DNA from: Cylindrospermum sp. NIES-4074
GTDB lineage: Bacteria; Cyanobacteriota; Cyanobacteriia; Cyanobacteriales; Nostocaceae
DNA: 64,000 bases
NCBI GenBank assembly: GCA_003994795.1
Contig: AP018269.1
Location: forward strand, 3,125,484-3,189,483
Reading direction: 5' to 3'
In this document: positions 52,174-61,780 of the stretch, piece by piece
Layout: every line of letters starts with the position of its first letter
Position numbering within the stretch: position 1 is the stretch's first letter
Translations under genes and position numbers: made by a program
The notes under the pieces: generated by a model
What the model was told of the DNA's origin: nothing
What the model saw: the letters and a program-made list of their open reading frames with translations, nothing else
Databases searched by the model: none

Positions 52174-53361
52174 TTGCTAAGTATTTTGCTCATAGAAAGC
52201 GCTATTTCCCTCCTCCTACTACTTTTACAAGTACCAGCAACAGCGATTTTGCTGTCGCGTCTGCTGAAGGGGCCAAGACGCCATCCTCCCATTGAACCCC
52301 AACAGCCAACGCCGGAGCTTTTGGGTAGTGTTAGCGTAGTCATTCCGACATTAAATGAGGCACTTCGTATCAGTCCTCTGTTGGCTGGCTTAAGTCGGCA
52401 AAGCTACGAAGTCCGGGAAATTATCGTGGTAGATAGTAAATCCCAAGATGGCACTCCTGATTTAGTCAAAGCCGCACAGCAACAAGACCCCCGCTTTCGC
52501 TTGATCAACGATGACCCCTTACCTTCTGGTTGGGTGGGGCGTCCTTGGGCGTTACATAACGGCTTTTTGTACAGTTCAGAGTCCAGTCAGTGGGTTCTAG
52601 GGATGGATGCTGATACCCAACCCGATCCTGGGTTGATTGCTGGGTTGCTCAAGATTGCTCATGCACAAGACTATGATTTGATTTCTTTGTCACCTAAGTT
52701 CATTCTTAAGCATCCAGGGGAATGCTGGCTACAACCAGCGTTGTTAATGACTTTGCTTTATCGAACTGACCCGGCTGGTATCGACACAGAGGAACCAGAG
52801 CGAGTGATGGCTAATGGACAGTGTTTTTTGTGCCGTCGGTCTGTTTTAGCTGCTGTTGATGGTTATAGCAGCGCTGGTGGGTCTTTTTGCGATGATGTGA
52901 CACTGGCAAGGAATATTGCTGCCCAAGGCTTTAAGGTGGGCTTTCTAGATGGTGCAAAAGTCCTCAAGGTGCGGATGTATGAGGGGGCGCTGGAAACCTG
53001 GAAGGAATGGGGGCGGAGTCTTGATTTGAAAGATGGCTCTTCCCGCGCTCAGATTTGGGGTGATTTATGGCTACTTTTAGCGGTTCAAGGTCTACCCCTA
53101 CCCATTTTACTCAGTTTCTTATTTCTTCCCCCTCTGCCTCCCCTGCTTCCCTTGGGGCTGTTACGGGGACTGAATTTATTTTTGCTGGTGATTCGCTTTG
53201 CGTTACTTTTGGCGATCGCACCTTCTTATGACCGTAAAACTGCCAAAGGTGGCTGGTTATTCTGGCTTTCCCCCTTGGCTGACCCTTTAGCCGTGTTACG
53301 CATTTTCTTGTCTGCATTCCGCAAGCCACGAGAATGGAGAGGGAGAACGTATGGTAATTAG
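52174..53361 (+). CDS. cruG: Carotenoid 2-O-glycosyltransferase CruG
   Basis: A 395-residue GT2-family enzyme that adds a sugar to the hydroxylated carotenoid. N-terminal membrane helix, then the GT-A fold: VVIPTLNEALRISPLLAGL, nucleotide-sugar acidic residue in VVDSKSQDGTPDLV, DxD-like MDADTQPDPG, and the later CDDVTLARNIAAQG. C-terminal membrane helices near 290-340. The start is uncertain: the first in-frame codon is TTG at 52174. It follows cruF by 117 bases. Confidence 0.85.
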   Translation: MLSILLIESAISLLLLLLQVPATAILLSRLLKGPRRHPPIEPQQPTPELLGSVSVVIPTLNEALRISPLLAGLSRQSYEVREIIVVDSKSQDGTPDLVKAAQQQDPRFRLINDDPLPSGWVGRPWALHNGFLYSSESSQWVLGMDADTQPDPGLIAGLLKIAHAQDYDLISLSPKFILKHPGECWLQPALLMTLLYRTDPAGIDTEEPERVMANGQCFLCRRSVLAAVDGYSSAGGSFCDDVTLARNIAAQGFKVGFLDGAKVLKVRMYEGALETWKEWGRSLDLKDGSSRAQIWGDLWLLLAVQGLPLPILLSFLFLPPLPPLLPLGLLRGLNLFLLVIRFALLLAIAPSYDRKTAKGGWLFWLSPLADPLAVLRIFLSAFRKPREWRGRTYGN

Positions 53362-53476
53362 TCATTAGTCATTGGTCATTGGTCATTAGTCATGGGAGGG
53401 AACAACAGAGGAGTTTCTTTGATAATTCCCCCCTGCTCCCCTGCTCCCCTGCTCCCCTGCTCCCCTGCCTCCTTGC
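53361..53476. repeat. Heptamer and octamer repeats
   Basis: (ATTAGTC/ATTGGTC)n at 53362-53393, then (CTCCCCTG)n at about 53433-53470. They separate cruG from the convergent rnhA. Confidence 0.85.
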
Positions 53477-53477
53477 C

Positions 53478-54386
53478 TCATGACTCAGCGTTTTCTACTT
53501 GATCGCCGCGTTCCAGTTCCCAAAGAATTTGATTACCTTCGCGTCTCACCCGTGAAACTATCCAATTTCGCCAGCGCCATTGGTCTCCGCGACTGGTGAC
53601 GGCGCTGGCGTGGACATCCATTAAATCTGCTAGTTCCGAACTGGTGATTAAGTAGCCTTTTTCCGCAATTTCGTCAGCAATATGCAGAGTTTCAACCAAG
53701 TTGCGGAGTTGTGAAACCCTCACCTCAGAAGGTTTTTCTTCAATTGTAGTCCCAGCCGGTGCGGTCGATGGTTCCATAACGGTTATATCTGATGCAAAAG
53801 TACTGCTTTCCTGTGACTTTGTGTTAATTATTGTAGAGTTTATGTCAGAATCAGATACTTTTGCTACATTTATTTCGCTTGTTTTAGGTAAAGTTTTGTG
53901 TGCATTAGCCGAGGATAATTGTTGTAGTGATGGGATTTTCCCATTAGCAAAGGAGCGAGCAATCACATCACAACGTTCGTTGCCTATGTTACCAGAATGT
54001 CCCCGGACGTGTTGCCATTTTACTAGTCGGCTATTGAGTTCGTCGAGTGTTTCTAAAAGGTCTTGATTTTGGACTGGGTTCCCATCGGATTTTTTCCAGC
54101 CTTTCTTTTTCCAGCCTTGCACCCACTTGGTAACGCAGTTGATCAGGTATTCGCTATCGGTGTAGAGGGTGATTGGTTCAGTTTGTGCAGATGCTTCGAG
54201 AAATTGAAGCGCTGCGATCGCCGCTTGCATTTCCATTTTATTATTGGTGGTATGGCGGGAAGCGTCGCCCATTTCGTGAACTGAGCCATCATTGTAGTAG
54301 ATGACGACAGCCCAACCACCAGGGCCAGGGTTGCCGGTACAAGCGCCATCGGTGTATATGCTTTGAATTGTGCGTTGGGTAGACAT
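53478..54386 (-). CDS. rnhA: Ribonuclease HI with C-terminal extension
   Basis: Cleaves RNA in RNA-DNA hybrids. The catalytic domain is residues 1-150, with Asp13 (YTDGACTGNPGPGGW), Glu52 (KMEMQAA), Asp77 (LYTDSEYL), His130 and Asp140 (NERCDVIARSF). Residues about 150-225 are a Ser/Thr-rich linker. Residues about 225-300 form a second small domain (VRVSQLRNLVETLHIADEIA, MDVHASAVTSRGDQWRWRNW) that looks like a winged-helix. This extended form, about double the E. coli length, is seen in cyanobacteria. Confidence 0.93.
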   Translation of the reverse strand: MSTQRTIQSIYTDGACTGNPGPGGWAVVIYYNDGSVHEMGDASRHTTNNKMEMQAAIAALQFLEASAQTEPITLYTDSEYLINCVTKWVQGWKKKGWKKSDGNPVQNQDLLETLDELNSRLVKWQHVRGHSGNIGNERCDVIARSFANGKIPSLQQLSSANAHKTLPKTSEINVAKVSDSDINSTIINTKSQESSTFASDITVMEPSTAPAGTTIEEKPSEVRVSQLRNLVETLHIADEIAEKGYLITSSELADLMDVHASAVTSRGDQWRWRNWIVSRVRREGNQILWELERGDQVENAES

Positions 54387-54505
54387 GGGGGGAAATTAAA
54401 AAATAAAAATTAAAAATTAAAAGTTAAAAACTCACGCGAAGGCGCATACTGCAAGGCAGAACCCGCAGGGTAGGCGCAAAGGTAAAAAGGAAAGTTTACA
54501 CTTAC

Positions 54506-54597
54506 AGGACTTAAGCTTTCATCATGAAGAAACAAACCGCAAAGGACGCAAAGGACGCAAAGGAATAAGAGTTTCAGAGGGTTCTTGCGTAAGTGCT
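54506..54597. mobile_element. MITE-like element C, copy 1 (92 bp)
   Basis: It starts AGGACTTAAGCTTTCATCAT, has GCAAAGGACGCAAAGGAATA in the middle, and ends CTTGCGTAAGTGCT. The same 92 bases, with a few changes, are at 61447-61538. The ends match the AGGACTTACGC/GCGTAAGTCCT ends of element B. Confidence 0.8.
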
Positions 54598-54619
54598 GAC
54601 TTAGTAAGGTTAGCAAGAG

Positions 54620-55534
54620 TTATCGTTGGCTCAGTTTGGTTAATAGTATCCAGGCTATTATACTGGTTAGCAATCCAGTAAGAACGCTGCCATAAAAGGC
54701 TGGTGTGACGATAAATGGCGTTTTTGCTGCGGGTGGGAACTGAGAAACCAAGACAGAGGAGGCGATTTGGCTGGTGGCGAGTCCGATACCGGCAATCGCT
54801 ATAGTAGTATTGAGAGTGCGATCGCTTTTGGTTTGCTCAATATCGATAATTCCCTGCATGGTTTTAACGTAATTTTCCATTAATGTTAATCCTGGGCTAA
54901 AATTAGCCTGGTCTGTGGCAATTTGCCCTAAAAACTTTTCTTGGGCGAAGTCGTTGAATGTTGGTAAAAATTGCCAATCACTATTAATATCTAATTCCTG
55001 AATCTTTTGATAACGTTTTTGATAGTTACTGATATTAACATCATAGGAAGCTACAGCTTCATCTAGTTTCTTCTGGTTTCTCAGCGCATTGCCCAGATTG
55101 TTATAAGCAGTAGCATTGTTGGGGTTGAGTTGGATGGCTTTTTGGTAAGCAGCAACAGCTTCATCTAGTTTCTTCTGGTAACTCAGCGCATTGCCCAGAT
55201 TATTGTAAGCAGTAGCATAATTGGGGTTGAGTTGGATGGCATTTTGGTAAGCAGCAACAGCTTCATCTAGTTTCTTCTGGTAATACAGGGCATTGCCTAG
55301 ATTGTTGTAAAAAATAGCATCGTTTGGCTTCAGTTCCAGCATTCTCCGCAAAATCTCTTCAGCCTCTGAATATTTCCCTGCTTCTTGGGCAGCATTACCT
55401 TGTTGAAACAACTGGTCAATAATGGTTTGGGCGCTTACTATTTGGGGTGTTGTCGCCAAGGATATACTTAACAACAGAGCTAGCCATTTAGGATTTCGCA
55501 CTATTTTCCTCTGGCCGTATAAAATATTTGGCAT
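54620..55534 (-). CDS. TPR protein with signal peptide and two C-terminal membrane helices
   Basis: A 304-residue protein. N-terminal hydrophobic segment ([19 protein letters not shown]), four TPRs near residues 40-175 in 34-residue units ([18 protein letters not shown], repeated nearly unchanged), a linker, and two membrane helices near 240-300 ([38 protein letters not shown]). The TPR units are near-identical at DNA level, so the array expanded recently. A role in assembling envelope complexes is plausible but not shown. Confidence 0.82.
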
Positions 55535-55847
55535 CTAAATATAGATACACAGTAAAATTCTCTGAGTTCAGGAAATATTATAAGTGATTACACTAGTAAA
55601 CCAAAATACTTGTTGTAATACTAGCCTGTCGTAAGGTTTACGGGTTGGCTTGCATCTTGTAGCAGTCCCGACAACCGTCTCAGCTTTCTGAGGAACCAAT
55701 AGCCAATGTTGAGTTGAGAAGAATCGTAGGTTGGGTTGTAGCTTGCTTCTGCGGAGCAGTACGGAGTAAAACCCAACAAAACCTGGGAAGTGTTGGGTTT
55801 CGTTCCTCAACCCCCATAAAACCGTAGGTTTCCTACGCAATTTATTC

Positions 55848-56022
55848 TTAGGGAGTTCCAACTAAAAAAATATCCAACTAATTCTTGTGGGGGAGCCACT
55901 GCGTTGCCGGGGTTTCCCCGGTTGTAGCAAGTGGCGTTGGGCTTCTAGCCCGCCCAGTTTATTGGACGGGCGGGACGCCCATCCCACAAGATTGGATAAT
56001 TTATTTGTTGGAGTTCCCTTAA
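55848..56022. mobile_element. MITE-like element D (175 bp)
   Basis: The ends are imperfect inverted repeats: TTAGGGAGTTCCAACTAAAA at 55848 and TTGTTGGAGTTCCCTTAA at the right end. Inside are a nested GGAGCCACTGCGTTGCCGGG-type small repeat and the pair CAACTAATTCTTGTGG and CCCACAAGATTGG. The spacer 55535-56273 also carries a TAGGTTGGGTT repeat (55726-55840) and no gene I can support. Confidence 0.7.
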
Positions 56023-56101
56023 TGTATTGAAAATATAGAATGGTGCGTTAGCCTACGGCATAACACACCCTACAAAACTACAAAACTAAAGGTTTTATAC
56101 A

Positions 56102-56149
56102 GTCGTCTTGAGACGACTTTGGTTATTAGACTGAGAATTCATTCTCAGG
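56102..56149. repeat. Twin perfect hairpins
   Basis: AGTCGTCT-TG-AGACGACT (56102-56119) and CTGAGAAT-TC-ATTCTCAG (56132-56149) lie 12 bases apart, 125 bases before the SLH gene. Twin short hairpins of this type recur in cyanobacterial spacers and resemble ends of IS200/IS605-type elements. A related hairpin CTGGCTTGAAGCCAG is at 61704-61718. Confidence 0.6.
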
Positions 56150-56273
56150 CGGTCTACAGCGAGGGGAAGTGCGGTTAAATTTTTGAATAGAAGCATTCTA
56201 GTTTGCGAAAGTCTGTTACAAGTATGTTTAATCGATGATTGTCATCATTTAAACAATTAACTCTCAACTATCA

Positions 56274-58367
56274 ATGGTGAACTCTACCCTCGTTGCCACA
56301 CTCTATGTCAACCCTGTGACAGGGAATGATGCTCAAGCTGGTTCCCGGTCGAGTCCCTTTAAAAGTATCACCCGCGCCCTGAAGGTGGTGACAGCACCAG
56401 GGATAATTCAGCTAGCACCGGGGACTTATAACGCTGCTAGTGGTGAGGTGTTTCCTCTTGTCATCCCTGCGGGGTTGCTGGTGGTGGGTAATGAAGTTAA
56501 CAAAGGTCAGGGAATCGTAATTTCTGGAAGTGGGGAATATCAAAGCCCTAGCTTTGGTGTGCAAAATATTACGCTGCTGTTGCTGGGTGATGCCAGCCTC
56601 TTGGGTGTAACTGTTACCAATTCTGCTGTCAAAGGTACTGGGATTTGGATTGAATCAACAGCGCCCACTTTGGCTAATAATACTTTGACCAAGTGTGCTA
56701 GGGAAGGGATATTTACCACTGGCACTGCTAAACCGGCAATTGTGGATAATTTGTTTGTGCAAAACGCTGCCAGCGGCTTATTTATGGCCCGTAATAGTAA
56801 AGGGGAAGTGCTGCGAAATGTGTTTCAAAATAATCCTTTGGGGATAGCGGTTAGTGACTTTGCTGCTCCTTTGATAGCTAATAACAAATTAACAGAAAAC
56901 CGCACAGCGATCGCACTTTCTCGTGATGCTAAACCGGTACTGCGACGCAATCTGATTGCCAAAAATAGCCAAGGTGGTCTATTGGTGAATGGGAATGCAG
57001 TTCCTGACTTGGGTAGTTCCCAAGACCCCGCTGACAACATTTTTCGTGATCAAGGGGAATTTGATTTACAAAATTTATCATCACAAAAACTGATTTCTGT
57101 CGGTAATCAGTTGAATCCTGTGCAGGTTAAGGGAACCGTGGAATTTATCGCCGCTACGGCAGACACACCCAGCGAAGTGGGAATTAGCACCAGCTTTTCT
57201 GATTTAGATGGGCATTGGGCAGCGGCTTTTGTGTCAGCCTTGGTGAATAAAGGCTTAATTAGCGGCTTTCCTGATGGCACGTTTCAACCAGCAACACCAA
57301 TTACCCGCGCTCAGTATGCGGCTTTAATTACTAAAACATTTCAGCTCGCTGCTAGTAAAGATTTAAATAAATTTACGGATATTAAACCAGATTTTTGGGC
57401 AGCCCCAGCCATCTTTAGTGCTGCGGAAATGGGCTTTATTAGTGGTTTTCCGGATGGGACATTTCGACCAGGGCAAAATTTGACTAAAACTCAGGCATTA
57501 GTATCAATTGTCAATGGGTTAAAGTTGAGCGGCGGTAATCCCAATGTGTTAACAGTGTATGGCGATCGCGCGCAAATTCCCAGTTATGCCACTAATGCCA
57601 TAGCAGTAGCTACCCAAAAACTGCTGGTGGTGAATTACCCGCAAACATCACAACTAGAACCATTGCGGGAAATTACTCGCGCGGAAGTGGCAGCACTAAT
57701 TTATCAGGCATTAGTCGCCAGTGGAAAGGAAAATGCCATTCCCTCACCTTACATCGTCAATCCGGAAGTGAATATTCCCTCATTTACCGACTTGGTGGGA
57801 CATTGGGCAGAAGGGTTTATTCGAGGGTTAGTGAGTATGAACTTAACTCAAGGGTTTGCAGATGGCACTTATCAGCCAGATAAACCCATGAATCGCGGAC
57901 AATATGCGGCTTTAATAACCGCTGCCTTTAACCCTACACCCAAACGCCCAGCCCCAGAGTTTACCGACGTACCCAAGGATTTTTGGGCAGCTAAAGCCAT
58001 CCAAACGGCGGCTAGCGGTGGTTTTGTGGGGGGATTTAGCGATCGCACTTTTCGTCCCCAACAAAACGTGCAACGGCTACAGGTAATTGTGTCTTTGGTA
58101 AACGGACTAGGATTATCAGCAACTGATAACAATGTCTTATCGATGTTTAGCGATCGCAATACGATCCCCGAATATGCCAGAAATGCGATCGCCACCGCCA
58201 CAGAACAAAAAATAATTGTTAATTATCCAGACACCAAGCAGCTTGCACCGACACGAGAAGCCACCCGGGCCGAAGTCGCAGCAATGGTTTATCAAGCATT
58301 AGTTGCCACCCAGCGCACCAAAGCTATCAACTCGCCTTACATTGTGGTGTTGCAGATTACCAGTTGA
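56274..58367 (+). CDS. DUF1565 beta-helix protein with six SLH domains
   Basis: A 697-residue protein. Residues about 10-300: right-handed beta-helix of DUF1565 type (LYVNPVTGNDAQAGSRSSPF, IIQLAPGTYNAASGEVFPL, then short repeats such as GIWIESTAPTLANNTL). Residues about 303-690: two sets of three S-layer homology modules (FSDLDGHWAAAFVSALVNKG, GFPDGTFQPATPITRAQYAA, FTDLVGHWAEGFIRGLVSMN). SLH domains normally hold proteins on peptidoglycan-linked polymers. Unlike its paralogue at 61781, no signal peptide is visible at this start, and the frame is closed by a TAA 21 bases upstream. Confidence 0.85.
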   Translation: MVNSTLVATLYVNPVTGNDAQAGSRSSPFKSITRALKVVTAPGIIQLAPGTYNAASGEVFPLVIPAGLLVVGNEVNKGQGIVISGSGEYQSPSFGVQNITLLLLGDASLLGVTVTNSAVKGTGIWIESTAPTLANNTLTKCAREGIFTTGTAKPAIVDNLFVQNAASGLFMARNSKGEVLRNVFQNNPLGIAVSDFAAPLIANNKLTENRTAIALSRDAKPVLRRNLIAKNSQGGLLVNGNAVPDLGSSQDPADNIFRDQGEFDLQNLSSQKLISVGNQLNPVQVKGTVEFIAATADTPSEVGISTSFSDLDGHWAAAFVSALVNKGLISGFPDGTFQPATPITRAQYAALITKTFQLAASKDLNKFTDIKPDFWAAPAIFSAAEMGFISGFPDGTFRPGQNLTKTQALVSIVNGLKLSGGNPNVLTVYGDRAQIPSYATNAIAVATQKLLVVNYPQTSQLEPLREITRAEVAALIYQALVASGKENAIPSPYIVNPEVNIPSFTDLVGHWAEGFIRGLVSMNLTQGFADGTYQPDKPMNRGQYAALITAAFNPTPKRPAPEFTDVPKDFWAAKAIQTAASGGFVGGFSDRTFRPQQNVQRLQVIVSLVNGLGLSATDNNVLSMFSDRNTIPEYARNAIATATEQKIIVNYPDTKQLAPTREATRAEVAAMVYQALVATQRTKAINSPYIVVLQITS

Positions 58368-58494
58368 GCAGTAGAATGGGAAACACTGCCTATCAACTTC
58401 AAAACTTCTGGGAAAAACCCATGTAGCCAAAAGAACGCTAGGCTATATGCGATGGGTGGATTCTTTATACCTATTGCCTGGAACTAACAGACCC

Positions 58495-59283
58495 ATGTTA
58501 ACAACAGCCCCAGTCACCTCTGCCGACCTGGCAGCAGCCTTATTAGTTCATTACAGTTTCGACCTCAGTGGGTACAACACCAGTGAGTTAATTGACCGAT
58601 GGGAAGCAGAATACCCCCTTCATTGGCTACATCTAGCAGTGATTGAGGCACTGTATCAAGGTCGTTATAAAGCGGTATCTGTACAACAACTGTTAAACTT
58701 TTGGCAACGGCGAGGACAGGTAATTTACCATTTCAATACGGAATTTGAACGCCTGATTTGCAGTCAATTTCCCGAATGCTTAAGTACACTGGCGACACCA
58801 GTCCTAGCATCTGCCCAGAAACACACCACGATTGAGCAACTAACTAACTCTCACTTATCATCGGCTAAAGTTGAGATGAGTTACCAACAGCGCCAGACTG
58901 CACCCCGACAGCTAGCGAGTAGCGAAGTCGAGAATCAGCGGCGAAATCGAGATGAAGCCAGCGTTTTAACATCTCCCTCTTTTAAGGTGGCTGAAACTCC
59001 CACCCGTCAGCTGGCTGCTGCGGTGAGTCAAAGGGTGGTTTTTCTAGAAACACCACCTGTTACCAGCGAATTACCCCAAACGCTACAACCGGCGGCAAAT
59101 AATCCACCCATAGGGCAATTTACCCCCCAAAGAAGCGATCGCTCCGAGTCTTTTACATCCAAACTGAAAACGCTGCAACCAGTGGCGAATAACTCACCCA
59201 TAGGGCAATTCACCCCCGAAAAGTGCGATCGCTCTGAATCTTTCACATCCAAACTCAAAGCGATGTCCATTGAAGAGGGCTGA
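58495..59283 (+). CDS. Hypothetical protein with repeated C-terminal motif
   Basis: The ATG at 58495 is preferred (MLTTAPVTSADLAAALLVHY); an in-frame ATG also occurs at 58447. About 262 residues. Residues 1-110 look globular and helical (LIDRWEAEYPLHWLHLAVIE). The remainder is low-complexity, with two near-identical ~36-residue units ending SDRSESFTSKLK, encoded by DNA with a GCGATCGC in each unit. No known family recognised. It follows the SLH gene on the same strand. Confidence 0.6.
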   Translation: MLTTAPVTSADLAAALLVHYSFDLSGYNTSELIDRWEAEYPLHWLHLAVIEALYQGRYKAVSVQQLLNFWQRRGQVIYHFNTEFERLICSQFPECLSTLATPVLASAQKHTTIEQLTNSHLSSAKVEMSYQQRQTAPRQLASSEVENQRRNRDEASVLTSPSFKVAETPTRQLAAAVSQRVVFLETPPVTSELPQTLQPAANNPPIGQFTPQRSDRSESFTSKLKTLQPVANNSPIGQFTPEKCDRSESFTSKLKAMSIEEG

Positions 59284-59299
59284 GTGAGTGCTTAATTTA

Positions 59300-59375
59300 A
59301 CGTTCGCGTCGGTGCGGTCGGCATACCGCCTTCTCTGCGAGAGGCTTCCGCCAACGCGTTAGCGTCTCGTAAAGA
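59300..59375. repeat. Small dispersed GC-rich repeat
   Basis: CGTTCGCGTCGGTGCGGTCG followed by GGCATACCGCC and GCGAGAGGCTTCCGCC: hairpin-rich sequence, related in part to 50280-50370. A half copy of element B's end (GTGCGTAAGTCCT) follows near 59390. Confidence 0.6.
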
Positions 59376-59517
59376 AGAATTCGTAGAGTGTGCGTAAGTC
59401 CTATATTTGATAGACTGAAACTCGACATTGATTGCTTTTTGATACAAATAACAACTAAAATAGCTAAGTATATTTTCGCATAAAATTTGAGAACTTTGTC
59501 AATAAGGAACCTCGTAA

Positions 59518-60960
59518 ATGATTAAATTTTTAGTACGTGCGCTGTTTGCTACATTACCTTTAACCGTATTTTTGAACTTGTCCACTTCTGTTGCCCTTGC
59601 ACAAACAACTTATGAACCAACAACTGAATCCCTATCAAAGCATGAAGTTCCAGACTGGTTCAAGGATGCAAAACTGGGAATTTTCATCCACTGGGGGGTA
59701 TACTCTGTACCAGGCTATGCACCACTAACTGGAGAACTGAACAAAGTCATTGCAGAGCGTGGTTGGGAATACTGGTTTGAGAACAACCCTTACTCGGAAT
59801 GGTATTACAACTCCATGAAACTTGAGGGCAGTCCAACCTATAAATACCATCGTACAACCTATGGTGAAGGCTTCATCTATGATGACTTTATTCCCAGATT
59901 TAATGCAGCCATAACAAATTGGAACCCCTCGAAATGGGCAAAATTATTCTCTAAAGTGGGTGCGCGGTACGTTGTACTAACAACGAAGCATCATGATGGT
60001 TTTTTGTTGTGGCCTAGTACAACTATAAACCAGCCAGGGCGAGTGGCAACACGCGATATTGTAGGCGAACTAACACAAGCTGTTCGTCAAGAAGGTATGC
60101 GGATGGGTGTGTATTATTCTGGTGGTATTGATTGGTCTTTCAAAGATACAACAATCACAGACTTCAACACGCTAGTGGGAGCAATTATTCAGGAAAAAGC
60201 TTATGCAGATTATGCGAATGCTCATTGGCGCGAATTGATTGACCGCTATCAGCCATCTATATTATGGAATGATCTTGGCTACCCTATTGGGCAAGCGAAT
60301 GAAATTATGGCCTACTTTTACAATCGCGTACCCGATGGTGTGGTGAATGACCGTTTTGATTTAGGTGGTCAGTTAGGGTTGCACTTTGACTTTTCCACAC
60401 CTGAGTACAGCCAACTCACACAAATACAACCTCTTAAATGGGAAAGTACAAGGGGTTTAGGTTACTCATTCGGCTATAACCAAAATGATACTGATTTGAA
60501 CATGATTTCGGTAGATGAACTAGTTGACTTATTTGTAGATATCGTTAGTAAAAATGGGAATTTATTGCTGAACGTTGGGCCAAAGGCTGATGGTTCAATA
60601 TCCGAAGTACAGCTTGAACGATTAGAGGGCTTGGGTAAGTGGCTAGATGTGAATGGTAAAGCAATCTTTGGCTCACGATATTGGATACGAGCAGAAGATT
60701 TAACTCCAGAACGTATTCGCGTGCGCTACACCACAAATGAAGGAAAATTATATGTAATACTGCTTGATGAGCCAACGTTTGAGAAAGTTACTATTCCAGG
60801 AGTAATTTTGCCGAAACAAGCAAAGATTACAATGCTGGGTGTTGGACGTAAACTGGAGTGGCAGCAGTCTGGACAAAATTTATCTATAGCCCTACCCCAC
60901 AAGTCTTTAGTCAAAAAAGCACCAGCTTACACATTAGAGATCAGCGGTATGCCTCTATAA
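59518..60960 (+). CDS. GH29 alpha-L-fucosidase, exported
   Basis: Removes alpha-linked L-fucose from glycans. 480 residues with a signal peptide (1-29, ending VALAQ). GH29 features: PDWFKDAKLGIFIHWGVYSV, GARYVVLTTKHHDGFLLWPS, GMRMGVYYSGGIDWSF, and SILWNDLGYP, which holds the aspartate nucleophile. The C-terminal beta domain (about 385-480) is present. The export signal suggests it acts on extracellular or envelope polysaccharide. AAGGA precedes the ATG. Confidence 0.92.
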   Translation: MIKFLVRALFATLPLTVFLNLSTSVALAQTTYEPTTESLSKHEVPDWFKDAKLGIFIHWGVYSVPGYAPLTGELNKVIAERGWEYWFENNPYSEWYYNSMKLEGSPTYKYHRTTYGEGFIYDDFIPRFNAAITNWNPSKWAKLFSKVGARYVVLTTKHHDGFLLWPSTTINQPGRVATRDIVGELTQAVRQEGMRMGVYYSGGIDWSFKDTTITDFNTLVGAIIQEKAYADYANAHWRELIDRYQPSILWNDLGYPIGQANEIMAYFYNRVPDGVVNDRFDLGGQLGLHFDFSTPEYSQLTQIQPLKWESTRGLGYSFGYNQNDTDLNMISVDELVDLFVDIVSKNGNLLLNVGPKADGSISEVQLERLEGLGKWLDVNGKAIFGSRYWIRAEDLTPERIRVRYTTNEGKLYVILLDEPTFEKVTIPGVILPKQAKITMLGVGRKLEWQQSGQNLSIALPHKSLVKKAPAYTLEISGMPL

Positions 60961-61220
60961 TCTGATTCAGAAGTTAGAACCATCTTTGATTAAAGAAAAA
61001 ACAAGGCTTACAGCTTCTTTTTTAATCAATACCCTCGCCAAAAAAAGACTATGAAAAGAGGGCTGATGTAGATGATCATTGTGCAAATATGGCACAGCTA
61101 GCATACTTGGCTTTAGATGTAAGGAATGCCGAGATGGCAAGGGATAGACCCTGACCGTGTTGCTCCATTATCTCCTTATCAAATTAGGACTAAAGCTGCG
61201 TGTCACAATAAACATCGATT

Positions 61221-61285
61221 GTAGGGTGCGTCAGACTCGATAAATCTGGCAAATAAACAGATTTTTGACATCTGACGCACCCTAC
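61221..61285. mobile_element. 65-bp element with perfect 15-bp inverted ends
   Basis: GTAGGGTGCGTCAGA (61221-61235) and TCTGACGCACCCTAC (61271-61285) are perfect inverted repeats. The 60961-61313 spacer contains this element and no gene I can support. GTAGGGTGCG-type sequence also occurs near 25960. Confidence 0.7.
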
Positions 61286-61313
61286 TAATGTGCCAGTTGC
61301 GTAAGTCCTGCAA

Positions 61314-61691
61314 ATGTGGGATGAGGAAGAATTGGGCAAGTGTTTTGAGGCAACAATGCTTGCGGTGGCTATGAGGCAAACAGCAACTATGAAGGCATTG
61401 CAAGCGATCGCCAAAAACTTAAATGAGACAGAACGTCAAGAAGTCCAGGACTTACGCTTTCATCATGAAGAAACGAACCGCAGAGGACGCAGAGGACACA
61501 GAGGAATAAGAGTTTGGGAGAGTTTTTGCGTAAGTCCTAAAGTCGCTGCATGGGGTGTGGCTCAAGCATTAGCACTGCGACCTGGCATTAGACCAGAAAA
61601 ACTTTGCGGAGATAAATACCTACAACTTGAGATCCCTTACTGTGGTTTTCCCTCAGTGCTTGATTCTTCAGTTCCAGATAAAATAGATTGA
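61314..61691 (+). pseudogene. Relic frame interrupted by element C
   Basis: A frame that begins within repeat sequence. LGKCFEATMLAVAMRQTATM and QAIAKNLNETERQEVQDL precede the 92-base element C, and AAWGVAQALALRPGIRPEKL follows it. The flanks may be pieces of one or two former genes. No family can be assigned and no ribosome site is seen. It is followed by a short hairpin at 61704-61718. Confidence 0.4.
61447..61538. mobile_element. MITE-like element C, copy 2 (92 bp)
   Basis: AGGACTTACGCTTTCATCAT at the left and TTGCGTAAGTCCT at the right, with CGCAGAGGACGCAGAGGACA inside. It is a near-copy of 54506-54597 and lies in the middle of a relic frame. Confidence 0.85.
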
Positions 61692-61780
61692 ATTAAAAAT
61701 CCCCTGGCTTGAAGCCAGGAGACGTTCAAGATACTGAAATCATGCTGACTTGAATTGTTTTTATTACTCAATACTCAGAA

